Assembly (NCBI GenBank): GCA_964236465.1
Contig: CAXSBZ010000015.1
Location: 8,687-72,686, forward strand
Reading direction: 5' to 3'
DNA from: Mucilaginibacter_A sp964236465
Lineage (GTDB): Bacteria; Bacteroidota; Bacteroidia; Sphingobacteriales; Sphingobacteriaceae
DNA: 64,000 bases
Shown: positions 44,612 through 53,621 of the stretch, in pieces
How the letters are laid out: each line of letters begins with the position of its first letter
How positions within the stretch are numbered: position 1 is the stretch's first letter
Translations under genes and position numbers: made by a program
The notes under the pieces: generated by a model
Seen by the model: the letters and a program-made list of their open reading frames with translations, nothing else
Told to the model about the DNA's origin: nothing
Database searches by the model: none

Positions 44612-44699
44612 ATGCTTCTTTTAGCACTGTAAAATTAGTGTTTAAAGTAGTTAGCAGCTGTAAAAGATTACCCTGAATTTAGGATGATAAAAGAAGCAT
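44612..44699. repeat. Inverted pair of 14-bp motifs between kinase and regulator genes
   Basis: ATGCTTCTTTTAGC (44612-44625) and exact GATAAAAGAAGCAT (44686-44699), 74 nt apart, with AAAATTAGTG and GAATTTAGG flanks inside. The period matches the MITE-like elements at 9.1, 10.5 and 29.7 kb. Confidence 0.78.
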
Positions 44700-44795
44700 C
44701 ATCAATTTATTTAATTAAAAAAATCAGGCTAAGTTATTTAGGTTGAATACTTTAAATTAATTTTATAACTTGTGCCTTAATAAAAATTGATTGCT

Positions 44796-45464
44796 ATGTA
44801 TGATAACATCAATATCGCCATTGCAGATGATCATGAGATTTTTTTGGACGGACTTTCGCTGATGTTGTCTTGGCAGGAAGGCTTTCATATCTGTGCCCGG
44901 GCATCCAACGGAAAACAATTGATTGAGTTGGTAAACCGCGAAAAACCGGATGTGGTGCTCACCGATATCCGGATGCCGATTGTGGACGGCATTGCATGTA
45001 CCAAGCAATTATTGCAGGAAAACCCTGATCTGAAAATCATTGCTTTATCCATGTTTGATGAGGAGAACCTGATTATTGAAATGCTGGAGGCCGGGGCCAA
45101 AGGTTATCTCCTGAAAAACGCCCACAAAGATGAAGTGATTGAAGCCGTAATCAGCGTTTATCAAAACAAAAACTACTATTGCAACCACACTTCTGCTTTG
45201 CTGGCATCGATGATCGTGCGCAGTAAATTTAACCCGTATAAGCAAAAACAACCCGTTATGCTGAATGACCGGGAAAAAGACATCATCAAGCTGATTTGCC
45301 AGCAGCAAACCACGCAGCAAATTGCCGACAAAATTTATCTGAGCAAACGCACGGTGGAAGGTTACCGCATTAAGATCTTAGAAAAAATCCATGCCAAAAA
45401 TATTGCCGGCGTGGTTATTTTCGCCCTAAAAAATAATATCCTGAAAGAAGAAGATGTGATGTAG
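44796..45464 (+). CDS. NarL/LuxR-family response regulator
   Basis: 222 residues. Receiver domain with acidic pocket at residues 11-12 (IADDHE), phospho-acceptor Asp 57 (VLTDIRMP) and the K-containing loop GYLLKNAHKDE. A C-terminal LuxR-type helix-turn-helix carries LNDREKDIIKLICQQQTTQQIA and SKRTVEGYRIKILEK. Partner of the sensor kinase upstream. ATG 44796 is chosen over an in-frame TTG 9 nt upstream. Confidence 0.94.
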   Translation: MYDNINIAIADDHEIFLDGLSLMLSWQEGFHICARASNGKQLIELVNREKPDVVLTDIRMPIVDGIACTKQLLQENPDLKIIALSMFDEENLIIEMLEAGAKGYLLKNAHKDEVIEAVISVYQNKNYYCNHTSALLASMIVRSKFNPYKQKQPVMLNDREKDIIKLICQQQTTQQIADKIYLSKRTVEGYRIKILEKIHAKNIAGVVIFALKNNILKEEDVM

Positions 45465-45551
45465 CCGGAAGGATTTGGGGCCGAGGGTTTTGTTAATTTT
45501 TTGTTTAGTAACATCAAATTTATAATTTATCACCTAAACCAATTTTTAGGT

Positions 45552-45565
45552 GATAAAAGAAGCAT
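45552..45565 (+). repeat. 14-bp motif, exact GAAGC form
   Basis: Core preceded by AATTTTTAGGT; the 25 bases from 45541 are identical to 60791-60815 inside the AddB-like gene. Its last base starts the stop codon of the convergent M56 gene. Confidence 0.88.
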
Positions 45566-47475
45566 TAAGGTTTAATTGTGGCTTTGCCTTTTAAACCTTT
45601 TTTGGTGGTGATTAGAATCACACCGTTTTTGCCTTTATCGCCATAGATTGCAGTTGATTGAGCATCTTTTAAAACACTTATACTTTCAATATCATTTGGG
45701 TTCATGTTTTTCAAAGCATCATTTTCTTTGACTTCAACTCCATCTACAATGTATAAAGGTGGGTGAGGGTTTATTTTCCCATCAAGCGTGATTATCCTTG
45801 ACTTTTTAGAAGAATCAGAAGAATAAGCTGTAACAACAACTCCATTTAAAGGTACTGAAGTTGCATTTGTATCATTTATTTTAGTGGAATTTGATTCGTT
45901 AGCGTCTTTATTATCACCAGCCAAAGTAAAATTAACCGGCATGGTATAAGCAACCCTGACTGGTTTTCCGTTTTGTAGCCCTGGATTCCAGGCAGGAGAT
46001 TCGCTTAACACACGAACAGCTTCTGGCCCGGCACCTCCGCCAATATCGCGCAGCATTTTGATATTAGTTAGTTTACCGTCTTTTTCTACAATAAAAGAAA
46101 CGATTACCCGACCAGTTATTTTTTGGTCTCTGGCTTCTTTTGGATAACGGATTGATTTGGCTAAATAGTTTCCAAATGCTACTTCACCACCAGGAAAAGA
46201 TGGCAGTTTTTCTACAGCTGCAAAACTGACCACATCAGGGTCAGAAGAAGGTTTTACTATCAGCATATTGGCTCTGGCTGTTGCTGATTTCTTATCTTCA
46301 ATCACAACAATTTGAAGCTTTCCGGCAATGTTTTCGAATGCTCTTACCAAACTAACTAAATCAGTATTTGTAAAAGTTACAGCATCTCCTTCAGAATATT
46401 TTGATAATGTAAATTCTCCATCTTCATTGGTCTTTGTACTAACATCATTTTTTTTATAATAAACTTTAACATTAGCAAGAGGCTTGCCGAAGGTATTAAC
46501 CACTTTTCCCTTCAATACAGTTTCTACATTTACAATAACTGTTGAAGAAGTAAGGTTTGGAAGCGAATTAACTTGACTACCAACTTCTTTTACTACAGTT
46601 AATATCGGCGCATCACTAATGATTTGATCTGAAATCTTACGGATCGTTTTCTGCTCACTCACCGTAGCCGAAGTAAAGATCAGCATCAAGCCAAAAAGCG
46701 GTGCCGATAAACCATATTTGAGCAGCGCGCTTCTTTTAGAGGGGTTTTTTTGCAACATCATAATACGTTGTTTTAATAAAGATTGGTTGAAAAAACTGTT
46801 GACTAAATGATTCGGCTGCACGTTCATGGTTTGGCTGAGGAGCAATAGGGCGTAATCAGCTTTATCCACACCGAAACTGATCGCGTTTTGATCGGCAATA
46901 AACTCGTGGTTGTGTTTGATTGATTTCCGATAGCAATAAATTATTGGATTGAACCAGTTTAAAATGGTCAAGGCTTCAAACAAAAGCACATCGGCAGAAT
47001 GCAAATGCCCGGCGTGAACCATCTCATGCTGATAGATCACGTCTTTTTGCGGCAGGTTTTCATCTACGCTGATTTTCCCAAAAAAAGAAAAAGCACTGCC
47101 GCTTTCGTTTGCCTGGATGTACTTTCTCAGCTTAAAAAAACGATAAAAAAGACGTGCTAAAAGAAGCATCGCCACCGCCCAGTAAACCGAGGTAAAAAAC
47201 TGCACTATCGTAAAACCATTATCTGCATGCGGCAAAACCTGATAAATAAAACCTGGATCGATGTAATAAATCGTCCGCTGTACTTTTTGGGTGATAAACA
47301 GGTTTTTGACCCATTCCGACTGCATCATCGGGATGAAAAATGACAATATTGCCGCCGAAACTAAGTAAACGCGGTTGAGGATAAAATACGTTTCCTTGCG
47401 GAGAAACAACAGGTAAAACCCATAAAACAGTGCCAGATACAGGTTTGCTAAAATCAGGTAATGCCACCAGTTCAT
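45565..47475 (-). CDS. M56 (BlaR1-type) membrane peptidase fused to TonB C-terminal and plug-like domains
   Basis: 636 residues. Membrane helices at about 7-24, 36-50 and 90-110; zinc peptidase site HEMVH at 150-154 followed by the M56 region LTILNWFNPIIYCYRKSIKHNHEFIAD; another helix near 255-275; a regulatory-like Ig domain (about 325-375, GKVVNTFGKPLANVKVYYKK); a TonB C-terminal domain (about 425-515, FPGGEVAFGNYLAKSIRYP); and a SusC-plug-like tail (about 580-630, PPLYIVDGVEVKE and NDIESISVLKDAQSTAIYGDKG). Adjacent to a BlaI repressor gene. The motif copy at 47156-47169 encodes MLLLAR in a helix. Confidence 0.9.
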   Translation of the reverse strand: MNWWHYLILANLYLALFYGFYLLFLRKETYFILNRVYLVSAAILSFFIPMMQSEWVKNLFITQKVQRTIYYIDPGFIYQVLPHADNGFTIVQFFTSVYWAVAMLLLARLFYRFFKLRKYIQANESGSAFSFFGKISVDENLPQKDVIYQHEMVHAGHLHSADVLLFEALTILNWFNPIIYCYRKSIKHNHEFIADQNAISFGVDKADYALLLLSQTMNVQPNHLVNSFFNQSLLKQRIMMLQKNPSKRSALLKYGLSAPLFGLMLIFTSATVSEQKTIRKISDQIISDAPILTVVKEVGSQVNSLPNLTSSTVIVNVETVLKGKVVNTFGKPLANVKVYYKKNDVSTKTNEDGEFTLSKYSEGDAVTFTNTDLVSLVRAFENIAGKLQIVVIEDKKSATARANMLIVKPSSDPDVVSFAAVEKLPSFPGGEVAFGNYLAKSIRYPKEARDQKITGRVIVSFIVEKDGKLTNIKMLRDIGGGAGPEAVRVLSESPAWNPGLQNGKPVRVAYTMPVNFTLAGDNKDANESNSTKINDTNATSVPLNGVVVTAYSSDSSKKSRIITLDGKINPHPPLYIVDGVEVKENDALKNMNPNDIESISVLKDAQSTAIYGDKGKNGVILITTKKGLKGKATIKP

Positions 47476-47477
47476 GG

Positions 47478-47852
47478 TTATTTTTGTTTAAGTTTTTCAA
47501 TCAGTTTCAGGATCTCATCTGCTTCTTTCAAGTCGATTTTTTCCTTCTCCACGAAAAAAGAAAACATGCGCTCCACGGAGTTGTCAAAATAGCCGGTCAG
47601 CAGTTTATCGGCCGAAAAATTTTGGTATTCTTCTTTGCTCACCAACGGAAAATACTGATGGCTTTTGCCGAAAGCATTGTGGCTGATGAAACCTTTGGTT
47701 TCCAAAATACGGATGAAAGTAGAAACGGTATTGTAGGCTGGTTTGGGTGCTGGTAGCTCGTCGATTACTTCTTTTACAAAGGCTTTTTGCAGCTGCCACA
47801 GCACTTGCATAATTTGTTCTTCGGCCCGGGTTAGTTCTTTGATCTGTTTCAT
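47478..47852 (-). CDS. BlaI/MecI/CopY-family transcriptional repressor
   Basis: 124 residues: winged helix with LTRAEEQIMQVLWQLQKAFVKEVIDEL, NTVSTFIRILETKGFI and a C-terminal dimerisation helix. In the BlaR1-BlaI model the membrane peptidase triggers cleavage of the repressor; the M56 gene starts 2 nt after its stop, so the pair is an operon. The inducing signal is unknown, and no beta-lactamase gene is nearby. Confidence 0.92.
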   Translation of the reverse strand: MKQIKELTRAEEQIMQVLWQLQKAFVKEVIDELPAPKPAYNTVSTFIRILETKGFISHNAFGKSHQYFPLVSKEEYQNFSADKLLTGYFDNSVERMFSFFVEKEKIDLKEADEILKLIEKLKQK

Positions 47853-47873
47853 AGAACTAAGGTAAAACTATTA

Positions 47874-47893
47874 TTTTAGTTTGTCAACTAAAA
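47874..47893. promoter_or_regulatory. Probable BlaI-type operator
   Basis: TTTTAGTT-4 nt-AACTAAAA is a perfect dyad, 21 nt upstream of the repressor start. A second overlapping half-site (AACTA at 47867) lies between it and the gene, as often seen for autoregulated repressors of this family. Confidence 0.55.
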
Positions 47894-47960
47894 AGTTAAA
47901 ATAAATTTTGAATCTAATGAAAGAAGGTTTGGTTTAGATTTAATCCGACAAATTTATACC

Positions 47961-47974
47961 GATAAAAGAAGCAT
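47961..47974 (+). repeat. 14-bp motif, exact GAAGC form
   Basis: GATAAAAGAAGCAT, 7 nt beyond the 3' end of the rhomboid gene, with AATTTATACC as AT-rich flank. Confidence 0.85.
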
Positions 47975-47981
47975 CCTGATT

Positions 47982-48596
47982 TTACCGCAAACCAAGCTTC
48001 CCCAGAAAATACGGAACCACATCAGGATACAAAATAATGGTGATCAAAATGCCATTCAGCGCACCATAAAAATGCGCATCATGGTTGATCGTATCGGCCC
48101 GTTGCCGACCGGCATACACGCAATAAACCAGATACAAACCACCGAATACGATGGCCGGAATCGGGATCGGCAGCGGCAGGATGATCATTTTGGTCATCGG
48201 ATCAAACAGGATAAAACTGAAAACCACCGCAGAAATCGCCCCAGAAGCACCCAAAGTACGATACCAAAAATCTTCCCTGTGCTTCATCACTGTTGGCAAA
48301 TCACTAAGCACCAAACTCACCAGATACAAAACCGCAAACTGCCAGTGCCCGATGATTCGCTCCAGATTAAAAGCAAAAAAGTAGTAAGACAACATGTTGA
48401 AAATCAAATGCTGCCAATCTTTATGGATCAGGCCGCTGGTTAAAAGGGTATAAATTTTTTGCCTGCGGTAAACCTGGTATGGGCTTAAAATCAGCCGTTC
48501 ATAAATTTCCGGGTTGTTAAAAGCCAGCAAACTGGTCAGCAGCGTGATCACGAAAATAGCCGAAGCTACGGGCGTTGCATTGATATAATCTAACAT
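47982..48596 (-). CDS. Rhomboid-family intramembrane serine protease
   Basis: 204 residues with six membrane helices. Rhomboid marks: HLIFNMLSYYFF (His-x-x-x-Asn), the catalytic Ser in GASGAISAV and the catalytic His in NHDAHFYGALNG. It cleaves membrane proteins within the bilayer. It lies 4 nt downstream of an M14 carboxypeptidase gene on the same strand, so they are co-transcribed. Confidence 0.92.
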   Translation of the reverse strand: MLDYINATPVASAIFVITLLTSLLAFNNPEIYERLILSPYQVYRRQKIYTLLTSGLIHKDWQHLIFNMLSYYFFAFNLERIIGHWQFAVLYLVSLVLSDLPTVMKHREDFWYRTLGASGAISAVVFSFILFDPMTKMIILPLPIPIPAIVFGGLYLVYCVYAGRQRADTINHDAHFYGALNGILITIILYPDVVPYFLGKLGLR

Positions 48597-48600
48597 GATT

Positions 48601-50343
48601 TTATTTTAAATTGAGCTTTGCCGAAGCAGCCAAACGGCCAACCGGATAGCGCATAAAAGTTGGCTCAAAGTAACGTGAATTTTTATAAACAAAGTTTAAT
48701 TGTGCGGCGGCACTTTTGGCCAGGTCAGGGGTTTTTGCTTTTTCGGCTTCCAGTTTTTGTTTGAGGGTTGGGTCTTTTTTGAGGAGATCGGCAGCCACAT
48801 CTTCAAAAACATAATCCGAAAAATATTCTTTTTGGCCGAGGATGGAATCGAAAAAGTTCCAGGCAAAAAACGAATCCACGCCTTGCGGTTCTAAAGTTTC
48901 TACAATATAGCGGTTCAATGGCTGATCAGTATAAATCACCACATCGCCTGCATAATATTTAAGCAATGCTGTTTTTACCAATACTTTTACGCCAGTGTGC
49001 AGATAATGGCCTTCAAACGGGCGCGGAGGCGTTTTGTAATCGGTAATCTGATAATTTTGAACGGATAAAGTTGTATCATTTTTCAGCCGGAAAACTTTTA
49101 CACCGTTCCTTTCCATCAGCTCAATCACTTTTCCCCAAGCCTGCGGAATGATGTAAGCGGTTGGTTTATCTGCAAAAACCGTGGCTTTATAAGTATTGTA
49201 ATAGCGGATATTTTTGGTGTAAGGTTTGGTGCGATCATAAAATAATCTTGGCAAACCGCTTACTTCACTTGTTTTATAGCCTGCCGTAAAACCTTTGAAA
49301 CTGATTGTATCGAATTTAGATTTGTCTAATTCCCAGTTCAAAGCGAAACTTTGTTGGGTTTTAGTTTGATCATCTGCCTGCGCCTTAATTTTGCCGATAA
49401 AAACAGCATCGCGCTGCACCACATCAATCAGATGCTGCATAAAATCATAGGTAGAAAGCACCCGCGGCGCATAAGTTTTGAGCATGTGCGTTTCGGTAAT
49501 GTAGCTGATAATGTTGCGCTGCGCCGCAAAACCTGATGAATACCGCGGCGTTTCCAAGAAACCAACCAGGCCGGAATCCGGTGTGTTTTCTTCCGATTCT
49601 ACATAAGGCGTCATCTTGAAACCAGATTTTTTCATGCGTAAAAACAGCTCCGGCGTTAACGTTTTAGTGGTATAATCAGCCAGAATCGGGTTCTGCTTAT
49701 TGTGCTGCGTTTCAATCAGCGTCATCACGTACTGATAATCTGCGCCGTCGCTCACGTGGTTATCCAAAAAAACATCGGGTTTCCAGGTGGTTAAAATTTG
49801 TATAAAAGCCAGTGCATTTTTAGAATCTGCTTTGATAAAATCGCGGTTTAGGTCCAGGTTTCGCGCATTGCCGCGGAAACCGTAAGCGGCCGGCCCGTTC
49901 TGGTTTACTCTGGAAAGTCCGCGGTTCAAACAGCCGTCAATATTATAAACCGCGATTATGCAAATCACAACATCTTTTGGTAAAGCGTTCTTTTTCAGCA
50001 GGTCACGCGCCAGCATCATGCTTGCATCAATACCTTCCGGTTCGCCGGGATGAATGCCGTTGTTGATTAAAATGATACGTTTGTTTTGATTTTTGATGAT
50101 AGCCGGATCGAAGATTTTATCTTTAGAAAGCACAATCAATTGCAGCGGTTGGCCAATATCTGTGGTGCCGATGTTGTAAACTTTTAGCTGATCGTACTGC
50201 TTGTCGAGCTGCTGATAATAGCTTACAATTTGTGCGTAAGTGGCCGTCGTATTTTTCTGCGGATCTTTTTCAAAAGGCGTTAATTGCGCTTTGGAAGCAA
50301 TTCCTATCAGCATCAAGCCAAAACAAAACCAAAAAGTTTTCAT
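48601..50343 (-). CDS. M14-family zinc carboxypeptidase, exported
   Basis: 580 residues with a signal peptide ending ASKAQ. Zinc site HPGEPEG (His, Glu) and a later His in FLDNHVSDGADYQY; NLDLNRDF carries substrate-contact Asn/Arg. Likely a periplasmic or surface peptidase that removes C-terminal residues or acts on peptidoglycan peptides. Motif copies at 48967-48980 (VKTALL) and 49396-49409 (DAVFIG). First gene of an operon with the rhomboid. Confidence 0.92.
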   Translation of the reverse strand: MKTFWFCFGLMLIGIASKAQLTPFEKDPQKNTTATYAQIVSYYQQLDKQYDQLKVYNIGTTDIGQPLQLIVLSKDKIFDPAIIKNQNKRIILINNGIHPGEPEGIDASMMLARDLLKKNALPKDVVICIIAVYNIDGCLNRGLSRVNQNGPAAYGFRGNARNLDLNRDFIKADSKNALAFIQILTTWKPDVFLDNHVSDGADYQYVMTLIETQHNKQNPILADYTTKTLTPELFLRMKKSGFKMTPYVESEENTPDSGLVGFLETPRYSSGFAAQRNIISYITETHMLKTYAPRVLSTYDFMQHLIDVVQRDAVFIGKIKAQADDQTKTQQSFALNWELDKSKFDTISFKGFTAGYKTSEVSGLPRLFYDRTKPYTKNIRYYNTYKATVFADKPTAYIIPQAWGKVIELMERNGVKVFRLKNDTTLSVQNYQITDYKTPPRPFEGHYLHTGVKVLVKTALLKYYAGDVVIYTDQPLNRYIVETLEPQGVDSFFAWNFFDSILGQKEYFSDYVFEDVAADLLKKDPTLKQKLEAEKAKTPDLAKSAAAQLNFVYKNSRYFEPTFMRYPVGRLAASAKLNLK

Positions 50344-50371
50344 GCCGAAAAGATAGCAAACAATTAGACCG

Positions 50372-50385
50372 ATGCTTCTTTTATC
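50372..50385 (-). repeat. 14-bp motif, exact GAAGC form
   Basis: ATGCTTCTTTTATC followed by GACCTATTTTTATT, in the 54-nt gap between the MmcQ-type and M14 genes. Confidence 0.82.
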
Positions 50386-50397
50386 GACCTATTTTTA

Positions 50398-50742
50398 TTA
50401 CAGGTTTTCGCGGATATTTTTGGGCAGGCTTTTTATAATGAGTTGGTACGAATGATCGATCATTTCCAACAATTGCTTATCGGCCAAGTTTCCATCCATA
50501 AAAACAGTATTCCAGTGGGTTTTGTTCATGTGGAAACCGGGTTGCACTTCGGCGTAACTTTCGCGTAGTTCCACTGCCCAATCCGGATCACATTTTACAT
50601 TGAAACGGTTGCCTTCTTTAAGCGAAATCAGCAGAAACATTTTCCCGCCAGTTTTAAAAACTAAAATATCATCACCAAAAGGCATGGTTTCTTCCGTGCC
50701 GGGTTTGTGCAGGCAATACTCGCGCAAAGTTTCGATGTTCAT
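50398..50742 (-). CDS. MmcQ/YjbR-family protein
   Basis: 114 residues of the YjbR fold: start IETLREYCLHKPGTEETMPFG, then RFNVKCDPDWAVELRE and a C-terminal helix. A DNA-binding-like fold, function unknown. Motif variant CATAAAAACAGTAT (50497-50510) encodes NTVFMD. It begins 3 nt before the end of the spacer to the upstream barrel gene and is probably in the same transcript. Confidence 0.88.
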   Translation of the reverse strand: MNIETLREYCLHKPGTEETMPFGDDILVFKTGGKMFLLISLKEGNRFNVKCDPDWAVELRESYAEVQPGFHMNKTHWNTVFMDGNLADKQLLEMIDHSYQLIIKSLPKNIRENL

Positions 50743-50745
50743 GGC

Positions 50746-51471
50746 TTAATAATAAAACCTGCGGATTGGTTTTCTAAACGAAATTGGGTTACCGAAATTG
50801 TATTTCAAACCGATATGTACAAAAGCATAGCGATCTACATGGTTGTTCCTGAATTTTGAAGGCGGATCATCATAACCATCCAAACCTTCGCCGTAAGCTA
50901 AATTTTCTTCAAAACCAACATCCAACCGAACGCCCGGCTCGTGGTATTGATTGTAAAATTTAAATTCGTATCCGCCCCTGAAAACCAGCATAATTTCTGT
51001 ACTGTTGTCCCGGCCGGGGAAAACGTAGCCCGGATTATTCAGGCTTTTGCGCTGTACAAAACTCATGTGGTTGTGGATGAAGCCAAATCCCGGCCCAACA
51101 TAAAAATTTTTGAGGATATTTAAAATGCGACGGTCTTCATAATTAATTACTTCACCAGCCTGAAAATCAGCATACAAAATTACAGCCTGATAAGTATTGA
51201 TAAATGCCCGCGTATCTTTATCGGTGTTTGGGTTTCCGCCAGCCAATTGACCAGCCTGTAATTCTACGGTGCCTGTGGTAAAAGGACTGAAATTGTAATT
51301 TAGGTTGATAAAAGCCGCACCTTTATTTACATGTTGTGTAATATCCGCATCTGCACGGGTAACGCCCGCACCCGCGCCAACGCTATAACCCAAATAGTTA
51401 TAACTGAGCTGCGCGTACAGAAATTTACTGCATAAAAACAGCATGCACGTAAGTACAACAATTTTTTTCAA
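50746..51471 (-). CDS. Outer-membrane beta-barrel protein, copy 1
   Basis: 241 residues with a signal peptide ending KFLYAQ and alternating amphipathic strands ending in an aromatic residue. Paralogous to the next gene: both share YNY..YS/FSLG, NLNYNFSPF/NLNYHITPF, the EFINYND/EVINYED segment, YVGPGFGFI/YVGTGVGVI and a terminal FRKPI/YRKPI. Unknown function. The signal peptide contains a motif variant (51431-51444, MLFLC). Confidence 0.8.
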   Translation of the reverse strand: MKKIVVLTCMLFLCSKFLYAQLSYNYLGYSVGAGAGVTRADADITQHVNKGAAFINLNYNFSPFTTGTVELQAGQLAGGNPNTDKDTRAFINTYQAVILYADFQAGEVINYEDRRILNILKNFYVGPGFGFIHNHMSFVQRKSLNNPGYVFPGRDNSTEIMLVFRGGYEFKFYNQYHEPGVRLDVGFEENLAYGEGLDGYDDPPSKFRNNHVDRYAFVHIGLKYNFGNPISFRKPIRRFYY

Positions 51472-51521
51472 TGGATATATTTAATAGGATCGGCTTGTTT
51501 CCGAAGAGGACTTTCTGCAAA

Positions 51522-52292
51522 TTAAAAAGGGCCTACATGGATGGGTTTGCGGTAGGAAGTTACGCCGCCAATACCCACTTTTATACCAAAGGTGATCTGC
51601 GAAAACCAATCGCCGTAATGGCCGGATTTGATGCCGTCCATATTATCGCCGGTAGAAAGGTTGGCTTGATAACCCAGGTTCAGCCGGATATTCGGCTCGT
51701 CGTAAGCGTTATAAATCTTGTACTCATAACCGATCCTAATTGGGATGACCAGTTCCGTGCTTTTGTCCAAACCGCTGTAAGAGAAATTGGTGTCTTTGTA
51801 ATCAGTACGGTTGATGTAATCCATCTTGTTAAAAATCACCCCAACACCGGTTCCTACATAAATATTTTTGGCACCATTTAGGATTTTTGTCAGGATCGGG
51901 ATCGAACTGAAATCATCATTATAATTGATAAATTCTCCCAGCTGTACATCGGCATGAAATATAACCGTGGTAAATTTATTGCTGGATTGCTCGCCGTATA
52001 AAACTTTGCTGGTATCGGCGTTGGCACTTTCCAAACGGCCAAACTGCGCTTCGGTACCAAAAGTAACAAACGGGGTAATGTGATAGTTCAGATTTACGGC
52101 CACAGCGGCTTTGCTGTAAGCTTTACTTAAATCGCCGTGGATTTTGACGCTGCTGATGCCTAAACCTAAACTAAATTGATCATAATTGTAACCGATCTGA
52201 GCAGAAACAGTAAAACTGATCAATACAAAAGTGATTAAGAAGTAGAACTTTTTCAAGAGATTATATTTTTTTATGATCTGACCAAATACCAT
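51522..52292 (-). CDS. Outer-membrane beta-barrel protein, copy 2
   Basis: 256 residues, tandem paralogue of the preceding entry, 50 nt upstream of it. The only ATG giving a full signal peptide is at 52292; the resulting leader is somewhat long (about 32 residues, ending TVSAQ). Strand-rich, ends in Phe. The promoter at 52324-52352 lies in front. A duplication of a small barrel is the simplest explanation for the pair. Confidence 0.78.
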   Translation of the reverse strand: MVFGQIIKKYNLLKKFYFLITFVLISFTVSAQIGYNYDQFSLGLGISSVKIHGDLSKAYSKAAVAVNLNYHITPFVTFGTEAQFGRLESANADTSKVLYGEQSSNKFTTVIFHADVQLGEFINYNDDFSSIPILTKILNGAKNIYVGTGVGVIFNKMDYINRTDYKDTNFSYSGLDKSTELVIPIRIGYEYKIYNAYDEPNIRLNLGYQANLSTGDNMDGIKSGHYGDWFSQITFGIKVGIGGVTSYRKPIHVGPF

Positions 52293-52323
52293 ACTATCAT
52301 TTATTTTTGAAGGTGGCTATTTC

Positions 52324-52352
52324 CAAAAGTAGAATTATTAACTTATTATCAA
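52324..52352 (-). promoter_or_regulatory. Promoter of the beta-barrel pair
   Basis: On the minus strand TTG (52352-52350), an 18-nt spacer and TACTTTTG (52331-52324) match both parts of the Bacteroidota consensus, 31 nt before the start codon. Confidence 0.7.
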
Positions 52353-52364
52353 AAATGTTTAACG

Positions 52365-53615
52365 ATGAATGCCCCGCTTATGTTGCAGTACACGGTACAA
52401 AATAGGTTCTTAAAATACGTAGCGGTTGATACACAGTCAGACCCGACTTCAAAGACCACGCCTTCCACCGAAAAACAAAAGAATTTGGGTCGGATTTTGG
52501 TTGATGAACTGCTTGAAATCGGCTTAAAAGATGCGCACCTGGACGAATACGGCTATGTGTATGCCACCGTTCCGGCCAACACGGATAAAGAGGTTCCGGT
52601 AATCTGCTTTTGCGCGCACATGGATACCTCGCCGGATTGCAGCGGCGAAAATGTGAAGCCGATTGTTCATGCCAATTATCAGGGCCGGGATTTGATTTTG
52701 CCCGATAACCCGGAGGTGGTTATCCGGCTTGATGACCACCCGGATCTGAAACATCAGATTGGCAATGACGTAATTACGGCCAGCGGAACAACATTGCTTG
52801 GGGCTGATAACAAAGCCGGACTGGCAGCGATTGTGGATGCCTGCCGCCAGCTGACGGATCGTCCCGAAATAAAACATGGCACCATCAAGATTTTGTTTAC
52901 ACCGGATGAAGAAATCGGCCGCGGCGTAAACAAAGCTGATATGCAAAAATTAGGTGCTGATTTTGGTTATACTATCGATGGGGAATCTGCCGGAACGATT
53001 GAAAATGAAACTTTTTCTGCCGATGGCGCACAACTCAAAATAAAAGGTATCAGTGCACATCCCGGTTTTGCCAAAGGCAAGATGGAAAGTGCGATCAAAA
53101 TTGCCGGCAAAATTTTGGTTGAACTGCCGAGAAAGCTTTCTCCCGAAGCCACCTCTGCCAAGGAAGGTTTTATCCATCCGGTTTGCATCAGCGGCCACGT
53201 AGAAGAAGCAATTATTGATTTTCTCATCCGCGATTTTGAAGACGAGAAACTGGAAAAGCATGCTGCCGTGATCCGTGAGGTGGCCGAAAGCGTGCTGCAG
53301 GAATTTCCGTATGCTTCTTTTACCCTCAAAATCCATGAGCAATACCGCAACATGAAGCAGGTTCTGGATCAGCACCAGCAAGTGATTGATTACGGAATGG
53401 AAGCGATCAAAAGGGCTGGTATGGAACCACATTTGCGCAGTATCCGCGGCGGCACTGACGGTTCGCGCCTGTCATTTATGGGTTTGCCCTGCCCAAATAT
53501 TTTTACGGGTGAACATGCTTTTCACGGTAAAGAGGAATGGGTTTCGGTGCAGGATATGCAAAAAGCGGTGAGTACGATGGTGCATCTGGCAAACATCTGG
53601 GAAGAGAACAGCTAA
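52365..53615 (+). CDS. pepT: Peptidase T (tripeptide aminopeptidase)
   Basis: M20B metallopeptidase that releases the N-terminal residue of tripeptides in the cytoplasm. 416 residues. Zinc ligands and catalytic residues: CAHMDTSPD (His, Asp), TLLGADNKAGLA (bridging Asp), TPDEEIGRG (Glu pair), TIDGESAG (Asp), and a C-terminal His in GEHAFHGKEEW. The SIRGGTDGSRLS motif is typical. ATG 52365 gives an N-terminus three to five residues longer than the core. Motif variant at 53311-53324 (YASFT). Confidence 0.96.
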   Translation: MNAPLMLQYTVQNRFLKYVAVDTQSDPTSKTTPSTEKQKNLGRILVDELLEIGLKDAHLDEYGYVYATVPANTDKEVPVICFCAHMDTSPDCSGENVKPIVHANYQGRDLILPDNPEVVIRLDDHPDLKHQIGNDVITASGTTLLGADNKAGLAAIVDACRQLTDRPEIKHGTIKILFTPDEEIGRGVNKADMQKLGADFGYTIDGESAGTIENETFSADGAQLKIKGISAHPGFAKGKMESAIKIAGKILVELPRKLSPEATSAKEGFIHPVCISGHVEEAIIDFLIRDFEDEKLEKHAAVIREVAESVLQEFPYASFTLKIHEQYRNMKQVLDQHQQVIDYGMEAIKRAGMEPHLRSIRGGTDGSRLSFMGLPCPNIFTGEHAFHGKEEWVSVQDMQKAVSTMVHLANIWEENS

Positions 53616-53621
53616 ACGGCT

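Noticed and set aside
46727..46740. GCGCTTCTTTTAGA in the M56 gene as a motif copy
   Set aside because: First and last positions differ from the consensus and no AT-rich flank is present.
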